From positions 1 to 64,000 of the forward strand of contig RCAB01000117.1 in assembly GCA_003640385.1 (NCBI GenBank): a DNA stretch of 64,000 nucleotides, in the 5' to 3' direction. Positions 24,001 through 36,142 of the stretch are shown here, in pieces. Below the pieces are notes generated by a model. That model searched no databases, was not told where the DNA came from, and saw only the letters and a list, made by a program, of their open reading frames with translations. Origin of the DNA: Setaria digitata. Its lineage: Eukaryota > Nematoda > Chromadorea > Rhabditida > Setariidae. The translations under genes were made by a program, and so were the position numbers. Each line of letters begins with the position of its first letter. The stretch's first letter is position 1.

Positions 24001-25674
24001 GGTGTTGCTGATCAGTTGCAGACAAATTACCCCACGGACTTGCGACGTGTGCTGAAAATGATTCTACAGCCAAATGATGTTGTACCAGTTTTTGAGGTTT
24101 ATTATTTATCAGAAATTTATCAACTTCATTCTCTCTCCTCAGCTTTTTGTGATTTCCACTCATTAATAAATACCTTACTGTTAACTATTAGATGGTTTTT
24201 TTTTAAGTCTCTGTATGTTTCAAGTTTCCGAAATTTTTTTAATTGCCTGCTTCGCGCAAAGTCTCTGGTCAGAAGAAAATAAATCGAGATAGTCCTTCTG
24301 TAGTGATTTTATTGGTGTTCCAACAAGTGCATTTTTATGAGATGAGCAAATTTTTCAGAAAAAAAAAGATATATACGTATCAGATAATTCTTTTTCAGAT
24401 ATCTGGAAAAACAGCGTCAAATCCGGAAAATGAGGAAGAAACTGGTGTCGAAGTCCAAGAAGCACTTCCTTTACCATCTCTTGTAGGTCAGTTTCTTTGT
24501 GCTTTGTTTAATTCGCTGAGTTTGCACGTAACGATTTGCAAGAAGAGAAATCACATTTAATTTTTTTTCCTCTGCAGGTGTTCGTTGGGTACCAGATAGC
24601 GATTGTGAACAGTGTACAGCATGTGGTGCTCAGTTCACTTTAGTTCGGCGCCGTCATCATTGCCGCAATTGCGGAAGAATCTTTTGCTCACGTTGTTCTG
24701 CTAATTCTTTGCCGCTTCCCGAACTTGGTTACGACAGGAAAGTAATATTTATCATCCTTGGCGTTTCTTTAGTATCTCAAACATTATTGATTTTTATCTT
24801 CTTGATTTCGCACTAAAAAAATAAAAAGAAAATAAAATGGCCTAATTTTTAACCTATTGTTTTCTTTCATTAATTTGTTTCATGTTTTAATGTCATTGGC
24901 AGTAGTAGGATAACACTTGATAAAAAATAAAGGATAATGAAAATATGGCACGTCTTGTTATCCAGAAAATCGTTTTTGTTATTCATTTTATTGCTGTTTT
25001 TCTACAGTACATCTGTAAATTTCTATCCCTATAATTACCCTAGACCTTGTATTTGAGCGATTTATCTCTTTGAAAAAGGTGTTGTTTGAAATTTAAAGAT
25101 ATTTTAGGAATGTTTCGTTGTTTGGAATTTAAAATATTTTAAGAAGATGCTGTATTTAAACTACTTCAGTTATTTCGTGGTATTTTTTGCTATGAAAATA
25201 ACGTATTTCAGGTTCGTGTATGTAACTTGTGCTTCATGTACAAAATCAATCCATTTTCGCCATGTACAGGTCAATCAAATTCGCCACAAATTCAAAGCAA
25301 TACATTTAATTCAGTTGCTCCAACTGCAGGTGGTACGATTCCTATTTATCTTATCGATAGAAGTTTAAGACTGTATTTTCGGTTTTTGGAGCAACATTTC
25401 AGCTCACCATTTTTTGAGATGCGTTCATGTGGTTATGATCTATTTCTTTTGACATGCATTCATTGTTACTGTAAATCTTTTGCCTACTTTTTTCAAACTT
25501 TGGTGACTGTCCTCCCAAAAAAAAAGTTGTTAGCTCGTTATATGTATGAATATCAAGCTACAATCTTTAGGTATTTATTTTTTACTCATTTCAGTAGTGA
25601 ATCATAATGAGTGGGAAAGGAACATGGACGAGTCACAAAGAAATGAGTCACCAACAACTGCGACTACTCTATAA
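21069..25674 (+). CDS. lst-2: LST-2 / ZFYVE28, FYVE-domain protein (5' exon missing)
   Basis: Ortholog of the lateral signaling target protein that dampens EGFR signalling on endosomes. Exons: 21069-21254, 21473-21594, 21731-21933, 22165-22254, 22434-22523, 22679-22863, 23135-23207, 23537-23704, 23913-24096, 24399-24486, 24578-24741, 25212-25329, 25595-25674, giving 582 residues plus an unseen N-terminus. The conserved N-terminal block reads [20 protein letters not shown], followed by [20 protein letters not shown] and [15 protein letters not shown] second block, [20 protein letters not shown], precedes the FYVE finger. The FYVE finger has all PI3P-binding signatures: WVPD, RRRHHCR and RVC, with eight zinc-binding cysteines. 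Fly and human homologues begin with an MxxFRKWLxKP-type sequence, so only a few codons are missing; they must sit on a tiny exon upstream. The intron after 21594 appears to use a GC donor. The serine-rich middle is shorter than in human ZFYVE28. Confidence 0.93.
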
Positions 25675-28600
25675 ATACTTGGTGCTTTCAAGAGAACATA
25701 ATTTATCTTAATTTACTATTATTAGGAATTATTGATTTTACCAGCTTCAAAGAATTTGATTAGATTTTATGATCGTGTCTGAAACTAAATTTTTAAAGAT
25801 TATAGATTGCAGATGGAAGTGAACGTTACTGAAAATTAAATAAACTGGTTGCTGTTACAATTTCATATTCTCTTTTCTTGTTTTATCTTCAGAACTTCAG
25901 CACGACGATTTTTTAGAGGTCCAACAAGTTAATCTATTTGTTTGTTTAATAGTGGTATTTTTCTGTTCTTTTATGAACGTAGTCTCTTGTAGTTTGTTCT
26001 TTTTCTTGTGGTTTTTTGTACAGATTTGTTCCAACATTGCAACCAAACATAAGTGTGAATGTATTAAAATTAATTTCCTACATTTTAATTAAAAAGTCAA
26101 ATTTTTTCCAATATTATATCATCTTTCCTATATACTGCGTTTTCTCATCACATATCCAGTACCGCCTTAAATTTGTTGCTTTTTTTTGTATGCCATCATG
26201 TTATCATTTGGATATTTGACACATATTAAAGCGCATTTCATGCTTTTCTTTGGTTAGATCCAAACTTGATGGTACTTTCATGAAAACATTGTTCGTTCCC
26301 TTTTCCTTCTTCGACTTCCCTTTGTACATATTATTTCTGAATCCTTTTGATATTTAAAAATTTATAAAGGAACAGGACGTCCAGTGCAAGAATTATACCT
26401 ATTTATAAGATGGCTTGGGTTGAAAGGTTTATATATTGTGGTTGTTTTATTCTTCAGCGATTCATTTATTTATTGTTATTTTGTGACATAAAAAGATTGT
26501 ATATCCGTTCGTATAGTTCCGAGAACTCTCGAAACTTCGGACGCTTGAAAGATTGGCTTTTGAGTGAGCTTCGTTGTCTTGCTTTGAACGCGATAAGCAG
26601 ATTAATATTACGAGAAATCACATTTTTTGATCGAATTTTTATTTTACAATATGAAAGACTAAGATTCGCTGGACTGATATAATTCCCAACATTGTTTCGG
26701 TATTTGCATTAAGTTTACATGTTGCCTTCGTTTTATTTTGGATTTATAAGTTTTACTTGAATTTCCTTGTTACTGCTTAGTTCCTTTGATTGAAGGAAAT
26801 CTCCACTTGACTTCGCCAATTTCTGCTTTCGCCTCTGAGATTTCCGGCCTGACTCGTGGCCCATGAACTTCAATTTAATGCTCAAGGAATAGATCAAAGG
26901 AAGTCTGCAAAGCTTTGATGCTAACAATTAGAATGGTTTGGTTACAATTATGGTTAGATTCGTTGTTACGAGCAAGCACAGAAAGTTATAGAGGAAAGAC
27001 AGCATGTCAATCCTGCAAAACCGGAAATCGAGTAGCCACCGGCAGGATTATTCTTATTCGTCTAGCTTTCTTTTTATTGTTACCGAGAGATTGCTGATGG
27101 ACACGCGACATTCACCATAACATTTCAAATTGTTTTGTTGTTTCAAGGAGACCATCAGTTTCAGGCTAGAAATTGTGGAAATAGATTATATTTTGTACTG
27201 ATAATCTCAATTAGAACAATCCATGCCATAATCACACGGCGGGATGAGACGACATGCTAACAGACCATCTTAGGATTAATTAATTGTCTGCTGAAGTATC
27301 AAATGTTGTTAGGCGAAATGATAACTTGATTGTCATATGTGTGTGAGGGAATTATTAGTCTTGTTCGTTTTTTGTGTATTGAATTGATTAGCCATAACAA
27401 ATATCTTGGTATTCTATTGTGATGGTCTATCATTACCCCCTACGACTTGATAACTGATCTTAGGTGATCCTGGACTGCTTGAGATATGCCTCGCAATAGC
27501 GCCACTATTTCATCACTTCCCACCACCCTCAACGGAAATGTACTACAAAATAATTTAAAAGGTCAAAAAAAAAAACAACTTTGTGTAGTTCAATCCTTTG
27601 ATCTTTTTTTTTTTTTTTGATTTTTACGCCTTCAGCATAAATACTTCGATGAAGGATTCGAAAGAGTGGTGATGAAGTATATTCCCTCCATGTAGACATG
27701 TGATTTGTGCTTAGTTGAAAGCTGACTTGCAGTAACGTGAAATTTTTGTCTTCACCCAATGGATAGCAACCTTTTCACAATCAAACTACCAAACTTAACC
27801 TAAATTGGAGCAGAAACTACAGCAGTTCATTGGAAGCATGAAATACCACTTGAGACTTATTTGAATACCATTTACAACTCGGTTATCTCGATGGATAAAA
27901 TTAGGTAAGAGTCAACTTTTCCGTAAGTAAATCTTGTCCAAGACAGCTGTTCAAATATTCATTACCAGATGCGCTTTGCGTAATTCAGCTTTATTATCTA
28001 CAATTTAGTAGCTTCGTCTATTTTTGCTCGAAAGAAGCCACATTTCTGAGCGGATTTTCGTGCTTCAATGGTTTAAGATATGTACTGTAGGCTTATAAAA
28101 CTGTATTTCTAGCTGTGCGAGGTAAGCTAAGGCAAAATTACAAGACTATTGAAGAATATCAATTTTAATTGAAAGTAACTCACCATACTTTTACAGCAAC
28201 TAATTTTTCTTCCTAGTACTGTTAAATATTAGAAGATTAAAGTACTGAACGACGACTGATTCTAGAATGAATAAATGTCTCTCTGTTCCATCCAGTGGTG
28301 ATTTGTTAACTGGATTAACTGTTTCGCTGGCATTTGTCGAAGATGATGATAGTTCACTGTCCTGCTTAGTACAGCTAACTTTCATCTTCCGGCCTTTCGT
28401 TCAGAGGAGATATATATTTAGTTGAGAATTCTAATTAATTTGTATAAAATTAAAAATGAGCAGTCCATGTTCATCAATGAAACCCCTCCTCACCTGTTCT
28501 ACGATTTCGAGAGAATTCCCACTTCGAACAGTTCAGTAATCAGCAATGGCTCAGTGCAAATAGTTTCATTTTCATCATCCTTCGTGCAAAGACGCTGCTT

Positions 28601-29798
28601 TCGCCGAGTCGTAGCTCAGTACCGTTATTCACTTAATGTGCATGGATATGTTCGCAGTCCTAGGAACTATGGACTACTTAATTTCAAGCAAATCATGTGT
28701 AGTGAAGAAATGTCCATCTATGCTATGCAGCATGATAGAATTCAAAGTGAATCAAAAGTACGGACAAGATAACGATTAGAGTAGTATGTTCTAAAGAATT
28801 TTCCTATGTACATTTGCTTAGCACTTAAGAATGATAAATCATCGTTCCAGTTTCCAAGAAACTGTATCTAACAGCATGAGGAGAGAAATTCTAATCGAAT
28901 TTAATCCTATATATTGTGAAACAGTCTGCATTCTAGGCTTCTAAAACGTAAGAATTATATTGTTTCGATAATATCAAAAGCTTTATAGATGCCACAATAC
29001 TTGACACAACCATGTAATGCATGACGCATCGTATACGTCTTTACCAGTTCAACAAATCACATTTGTTGGCTTATCATATATCAAATGGCAGTGATGTTTA
29101 TTTTATAAAAAAAGATTTTATTCGAGTGTGGTAGAGAAGTGAAACAGTCCGCTGTATGCCAATAAATAATGGTAAACCAAAGGACTAAAATAAAAGTACC
29201 ACACTGCTTTTCCAAAATTAACAAGAAGCGTTCAGCATCTGTAAGTGCTATCTTAAAAGTTTAAAGTATTCTTCCCAGTAAACTTACATTAAAATGATTG
29301 GTTATTTATTATGTGAGATACAGCACTCTTTCCACCGCATCAGTTCGACTACATCTCTTCACTATAAAAAAACACCTTCCCTAGTTCTATTCAGGAGAGT
29401 TGTCGCGCAGTAAATTACAAACAGCAAAAGTCACTTTGAATTTTGAATTTCCTTGTGGAATACATTTCATACGATAAAAACGATGAAATCGATGGTACAC
29501 ACACACACACAAAAAGAGACATTAATGGACCGCCCAAAGATATGAATGCGAGCTAGAGAAGGTTAAAAAGAAATGACAATCAAGAACCGTGCATAATCAA
29601 AGCATTCAATGAAAATTTAAAGTGTAGAACGACGTAAAATGAAATACAAGTTTCCCGAACCACATTATTAAAGTCCATTCAATGAGTTAAAAACTGCAGC
29701 AATTGAAACTACATTGCAGGAACAACCCCTAAATCAGGGCAAAATTTGGTGATCAGACGAAAAACAAAATTAAATTTAATTAATGAAGAAAAAACCAT
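25675..29798. other. Convergent intergenic region
   Basis: Lies between the 3' end of lst-2 (plus) and the 3' end of the MAGUK gene (minus). Minus-strand frames at about 26763-26864 (GRKSQRRKQK-type, basic) and 28250-28385 (Ser/Asn/Thr-rich) look more protein-like than chance but I cannot assemble a gene from them. The remaining frames are AT-driven. An (AC)n microsatellite is at 29497-29511. Confidence 0.45.
29497..29511. repeat. (AC)n microsatellite
   Basis: About seven AC units followed directly by an A run. A simple repeat in the convergent intergenic region. Confidence 0.9.
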
Positions 29799-32700
29799 CT
29801 ATTTTTGTCGCAGCCAAGCTTCTGGTATCCATTGCACTTCATCTTTCAATTCACTTAAAGCTTCCATCAGTCTAAAATTAACACTTGCATACTTCAAGTG
29901 GATAGAGTAAATATTTCTTAAATATGCAAAATTTAGAGATACCTAACTAGCAACAAACTTTTTTTATTTCTCATAATCTTTTGGCTTATATCCAGTCTGG
30001 TTGATTCATTACTCAAAACCAATCAATAATTCTGTTTGAAATCATAGCTTATTAAACATTTGTTACTGTAGGAATTTTTAAACTTTATATTGTAAAAAAG
30101 ACATTAATTAAAAAAGAACCTTCTGAAAGTGGCGTCCAAATTTCTGTTTACCAAAACAATATGGAACATTTTGGCATAATCACTTTCCATCAGTTCTTTA
30201 TTTTCCTGAATATAAGCTTTTATTTGCTCTTCGGTGTAAGGTCGCAATCGGAGATTATTCATTTGTCGAAATTCATCTATTTCGGGTGGTGCTATTAGCA
30301 CAACAAAGGGCATAAATTCTGCATTGTATAAATATCGCAAAGCTTGTGGTCCACAGTCCAACAAACAAACTCGTCCACTTCGAATACAACTTCGTACTGT
30401 TTCCACACTGCAATCATATCCAAACAGTAAAACCAAATAAAAGTAGCTATAAAAAACCTGCAGCATCCTGAGGTGTGCTATTTGTTAGTCTCTGTGGAAC
30501 CTTAACAGTCCATGACGGAATGTGTAAACGTGTGGTAAAAGATTGAAATCAAAAATGAAAACACGGAGTTGGAAACCTAGTCCCATAGAGTTGTTCATCT
30601 AGTTCACCCCATTCGATCATATCACCAGCCCGAATTCGCTTTAACATTTCTTCCTTCGTTCGAAAATAATATTCACGACCTTCCAGCTCGTCCGGTTTTG
30701 GAACTCGAGAAGTATCTGCAAACTTCGGATCAAAATTTCACCGTTAATGCATATAATTATAGAAGATATTAGGAAAATGTTATTCCTCTTATGCTAATGA
30801 TGGCTTTTTGCATTGCTTGAGACACGATTAGTGTTTACATCTAAACAGTTTGAAGACTTAAGTGAGAAGTTGGCAACAGTACCGAACTAACGTACTAACT
30901 TACAAGGAGTAGCAGTTGTGAAGTACTGAGGTAAATGGGTAAGCAACATCGTTTTAAGAGTTCTTCTTCCAACACCCGGAACACCCAATAAAACGACGAC
31001 CCGACGTCCATAGGGAGAAAGCATTGATACCCGCTCACCGAGCACACTTACCGGGCACAATCCTGCTTGGTTCAGATCATCAACTTTCCGTCCCTGCAAT
31101 GTCTTAGCTGCAGCCTAACACTAAAAACTTAATTTAAGTTTCTGAACCGACTTGTAATTCTCTCGAATATATTTTCCTTACTGTAGTATACTGTCCTTGT
31201 TGTTTCTTTTTTTTCTCTCTCTCTCTATAGAATTCATTTAAGCAAATCAACAATTGCAGGTGCAAGATAATCTCAGAGATAAAAGAAAAAAATTTTATTA
31301 TCAAAATGAGAGTGTTACCTGAACCCAATTAGTATCTTTGCTGAATGCTTGTATAACATCTCCCCTCTTCAAATTTAGAATATTAAAATTAGATGGCACA
31401 CGGTTATCGAGTGAGCCATCATAGTCCAACGCTGCGCGATAATAAACCTAAATATGAAGTTGAACATCTATTATACTGAAGAGTGATTCACTCATAATGT
31501 CCGTATATACTTCTAATTAAAAAAAAATTGAACTAAAAGACCCTAAAAAAGTACTTCTAATTAAAAACTGTTTCTTTAAGAACAAAAGGAAGAAACTCTA
31601 CCCATTCCTCCTCACTCCCCTCTCAAAAACTCCGAGTGAGAAAATGCAAAATATTCCAAAAATGTTCTTTGCAGATGATTCATTCATTATTTAAACCCTT
31701 AAATCAAATCAAACAGTGAACAAGTAATTGTTGGAAAAGAGCTTTGGAAAGTCACAGTGACAGAAAAGAAGTATACTTACAGATGGCCCTTGATGCAAAG
31801 GTGCTGGCATTACTTTCAGAATGACACTACCTTGCAATTCGGTTACTTGCTTAATTTCGGCAACAGGTATTCCATTCAATTCAATAATTGCATCTCCCGC
31901 ACGAATATCCTACCAAATTTAAACGAACCTCATCATAACAGTAAGAAACGAATAAAAATAAATTAAATATGATTAGTTCTTTAGTGAATCGATATAAAAC
32001 AGAAGCCATTCAAAAATGTTGAAATTCTAATAGGACTTCCAATATGAATTCGGTCAATCCTACTAATTAATAATTATCACCACTCAAACTGCCAGAATAA
32101 ATGCCGCTCACAGAGGTTTATTCTGTCTTTTCTGACATAAAAGTCGCATTATCATAATGTATATATCTTGCCTATATTAAAATATAACAGGTAAAGGTTA
32201 CCTTGGCAACAACGGAACCAGGTCCTATTCGTGTAATAATGATCAGATTTGCAACTCTATCGTAGTCAATGTCACGGAATGGATTATCAGCAAATTCTAT
32301 GACTCTCGCAGTCGTTGTGTCTAACATTTTAGACGACATGGCAGATGACATTTCAACACTTCTACAAATTAGCTCCGCTCTGTCGGACACTTCTGATTCA
32401 CCAGTATGGCGTACTACCGGTTTATTGGCCGTCGTCACTGATTGCTTTGGATCACTGATATCGATCGGTATTACATGAAATGATTTGGTTGTAACTACTC
32501 GTTCTGTTACCACTGTACGTTTCTTGATACCCGTTTCCGGATCATCGGTCACTGTCTCGTTGCAAATCACCTGTAATTTTGGCCGATATGCTAAGCTAGC
32601 AAGAGTACAAATTTATTGTAAGCTTCAAAAGTTCGAAATGAATGAAACTTTAAAGCTGCTTTTTAAGCTGTTCAACTATGTTCGTCTCACTGAACAAATC

Positions 32701-34835
32701 TAAAAAGTGAGAGAAGTGAGCTATGAGTCATGAGAAATTAGACAGTTAAGGATTGGTGTTTCAAACAGCTAGTCAAAATGATGAAGCTGTTTGCCTCGTG
32801 TACTCCGCTAATTCCTCTCTTCTATTTGATGCTAAGAATGAGGAGAGTAATCTGGCTACAGCGCTGTTTGGCTACATACGACGAAGAGAAGTATTCTGAG
32901 CTTGACTTCTTGTCTCCGATGTCCGTCACCGGTCACGACAGGAAATGCCGCTTCTGTCTGAAATGTGATTCTTCGATCGAACATCTGTTCTATTTCTCGG
33001 GAAAAGTGTTTGCGCTGGACAGCAATGGAATCGATTAATGGTGCACTTGGACAAATGAGAGCCAAGAAACCATTTAGAACAGAAGACTGGAAAAGCATCC
33101 AGTGAGGCGTAAAGCACCGATCTCGACATCTCACTGATCAGAATACAACTGAGATACTGTAGAATGAAGTGCTGCAACATCCACCTCTATTCAACTTCAA
33201 ATTTCATTACGTATAATGAATGGTTCCGTTCAATAATAATCCCTTCATTCGTTCCGCTTCCCATCGCCTTTCCTGATCTGCTTTCTGAAGCATTAAGCTG
33301 CGCTGTGATTCCACTCGTTCCTACAGAAGTAACGCAGTTCTTCACACCACTTACTGCTGGATAAACTGACCTTTTTTGCACTCGAACTTGAAATGAGTAA
33401 CGCACTAGGCACTTGGCAGCGTGATTTCTTTTTCTGAGGCACGCGTCGCCTCACTTCTTTTCGCGATCACCGTTACTGGGATGCGACGAAACGGTTCAAC
33501 TGCTACTGAAACAGTTACCTAAGACTAACAGCTACGGACTGATGTACGAATACACGACCAAATGTACTTACACGATCGTCAAGTGACATGGTTGCACAGT
33601 CACATTAATTAATGAGGGGTCCAAATACTGATGATGTAGTACGGTCGATGGGAAGGAGCTGATGTTGCTTCCCTCCACCTGCGAAGTGCTACTGTCGAAG
33701 CCCTCACCGATCCCTCTGGTGGAAACTTCCGGCAGATGAGATTCTATCCACTAAGCAGAATCAATCCCACTCACTTCCAAAGCTTCTCTCTCATCGGTTA
33801 GTCTGAAACAATATGGGTCTCTGCTGATGTGTCTGTTCTGTTCATGGTCTGTCTGTCTGTGCTTGGCTTAGAAGAAGCAATGAGCTGTGTGTCTGTCTGA
33901 AAGGCTTCAGATGAAAATTTGTTGAAAAAATTGAAAAGAATTAAGCTCACAAGCTGTAACCCTAAAGGCGTAGTGAGTGGTGACAAGAGGGAAGTGCGAA
34001 GTAGACGAAGTGAGGAATGATAAGTTCGAACTGATACAGACAGAGTGATCGATGATGATAGTACTGAACAAGGAAAGATTACACAGATGCGCCAATGCAA
34101 ACAGCAAAGAAACGGGCCTGAAAATGGAAGGACGGTGATGTTCATGGCAAAGGCTAGTGTGAAAACGAGAACTGGGAAACGGGTGTCTTCACTCGACTGG
34201 CAATTAATTCGCTTTCTCGCTGAGGTCATAGGTCCTGTGCTCCTCTGTTTTTAGAAATCACACTTTAAGCGGAATCATTAATTTCAAAGTTGGTTAAAGG
34301 ATGATGTCACACCTCCACCTTGCAAAGAGCGGATCGAATATGAACTCTTGCTGTGTCAACTAGAATGCTTTTCGTTGAAGAAGTAATAAAAGATGGAATC
34401 ATAGCTTGTTAGAAAGAAGAGGAGAGGAAACAACACAATCTCCATAAAACCTCACAAAATAGATAAATGGAACAGCTATTTGATGTTGCTTTCTTTTCAG
34501 TACTGCAAACGACCATGCTTGCAAGTGGCGAGTAGCTCTAAGTTCTATAGTTGTTAGAAATAGATGGAGAGCTGTTCGTTCGGAAATTAATTGAACTGGA
34601 AGAGCTATGGGTTGTAAAACTCGACCACCTTTACGTCGGGATGATCATTATCCCTCTCATACATTGTTCTATGAATAATTCCACCGATTGTTTTTGGAGT
34701 ATTACAGGTAGAATAATAATGTTCTGTGCTCGAAGTGCCCGTACCTTCGAGCTGTTCAATGCGTTTTAATAAGGCATGCAAACAATGTGACAGATTATCC
34801 ACGTTGGCTTTTAGATTCGCTACCTCAACGTCCAT
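29799..34835 (-). CDS. p55-type MAGUK scaffold (PDZ-SH3-GK), MPP5/Pals1-like
   Basis: Predicted membrane-associated polarity or junction scaffold of 512 residues. Exons, 5' to 3': 34635-34835, 32202-32570, 31781-31909, 31319-31447, 30904-31114, 30577-30715, 30120-30407, 29799-29871; all phases agree. Residues 1-67 form a heptad-rich segment. Residues about 155-233 are a PDZ domain (ITRIGPGSVVAK, then DIRAGDAIIELNG) whose first strand is divergent. An SH3 domain follows (YRAALDYDGS, LKRGDVIQ). The guanylate-kinase-like domain has the MAGUK P-loop GVPGVGRRTLK, lacking the catalytic Lys-Ser/Thr, then REYYFRTKEEM and IEWGEL. The end, QWIPEAWLRQK, matches the p55 signature (QWVPxxWL in MPP5). No L27 domain is visible. 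The start ATG directly follows a TTTCAG, so further 5' exons or trans-splicing are possible. The large second-to-first intron (32571-34634) contains only chance frames. Which nematode MAGUK this is cannot be settled here. Confidence 0.88.
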
Positions 34836-35949
34836 CCTGAAACATTACTTTCCGCATAAGGCATCTAACTTTTTGTTACAGTTCACATGGAACTTTCTAA
34901 TTACGATTATGAGTGTGCTCACAATTATCAATAATGACGAGGAAACGCGTAAAAATTAGGCTTTAATAAACCTAGCTTGCATGTTAATTTTTCGGTCTCA
35001 AAAACCGATTAACGATGTAGTCAGTAAATTTAACCTAAACAAATCACTGTAAGGAATTGAAAGTAGTAGTTAAACAGCACAATGAGGGAAGGAAAGTGAA
35101 AGCAAATTTGTAGTATTATACATCAACTTCATATTCATGTACAGAACAAAATTAACGGATTCCTCCTGCTAGTCTCACAACGACTATTTTTAGCTTTACA
35201 TCAAAGCTTTTTGGTGCTGGAGCAGCTGAAATGATCCTTTGCGGGCATGAAAAGCTAATCAGATAAAGCTTCGGACATTGTATCACCTATTATCTTTTGC
35301 GAACAACTTCATGAATGAATTTTAAATCTTATCAAATACCCAAGCTGCAGTGAAAAGGCACTTGCCTGCTCATTATTAATAATAATGATGAAGCCGGCAG
35401 TACTTTGTGGGACTGAGTAAATTGGTTTTGAGAAATTTTTAGCTAAAATAACACCCTTATCTTTCTTCTTTCAATGCCAATTAATATAAAGTGCAGGTAA
35501 GAAAATGCGAAATAGCACAAGTCCCTGAAGCACTAAACTTAGAGCACATTAATGAATAAACACGTAAACGTATATATATATATATGACACAGCAATCAGT
35601 GTCATTTCTCACTACTCGATGACCTTCTTTTATTAACTAGATATAAACTAGTAATTTCAGCAATCATTTTTACAACCATTATCTTGATGATTAATACGAA
35701 TAATGGGAAAATAACTCTCAGCCGACTAAATTTATTATGTATTTTACAATCTATCCGAAACTGAAATTTAACCAATTAATTTGCTTCATTCATTTACTAT
35801 AAGCAATAATGATTTGTAAACATACATATAATCTCACAAAATCAATTTTGGGAGTCCAAATTTCACAAACATGACATAATGACTCAAACTACAATTGAAT
35901 CAATTGAAATTTGGAATTTCTTTCATAGAGACCTTTATACTTTATGGAA
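34836..35949. other. Intergenic stretch upstream of the MAGUK gene
   Basis: Probable promoter or 5' untranslated region of the MAGUK gene. No frame has a recognisable domain. A short (TA)n run lies at 35571-35585. Confidence 0.55.
35571..35585. repeat. (TA)n microsatellite
   Basis: Seven TA units plus one base between the MAGUK gene and the small ORF. Confidence 0.9.
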
Positions 35950-36142
35950 TCAGGAACGTACTAATTCCAATTCACTTAAAAGATCAGGGTCACGCGTCAC
36001 GGTGTTGATGGCGATGGTTTTGTTATTTCTGGTCTTATAATTCACCTGAATATAAAAGTTTCATTAACTTCATTCACTGGTAACCTTTAATCTTGTTCGT
36101 TTTTATAACCTGCGAACTGCTCTTCCCGAGAAGTCTAGCCAT
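35950..36142 (-). CDS. Possible 42-residue protein, two exons
   Basis: Exon 36110-36142 (11 codons, starting MARLLGKSSS) joins exon 35950-36045 (31 codons and stop, ending LLSELELVRS) in phase 0 through a GTTATA donor and an ATTCAG acceptor. An in-frame TAA lies six codons upstream of the ATG, so the start is fixed. The product is soluble, basic at the N-terminus and acidic at the C-terminus, with no signal peptide. I do not recognise it. The 64-base intron and the phase match are the evidence that it may be real. It might instead be the 3' end of a longer transcript. Such a short ORF can arise by chance. Confidence 0.35.
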
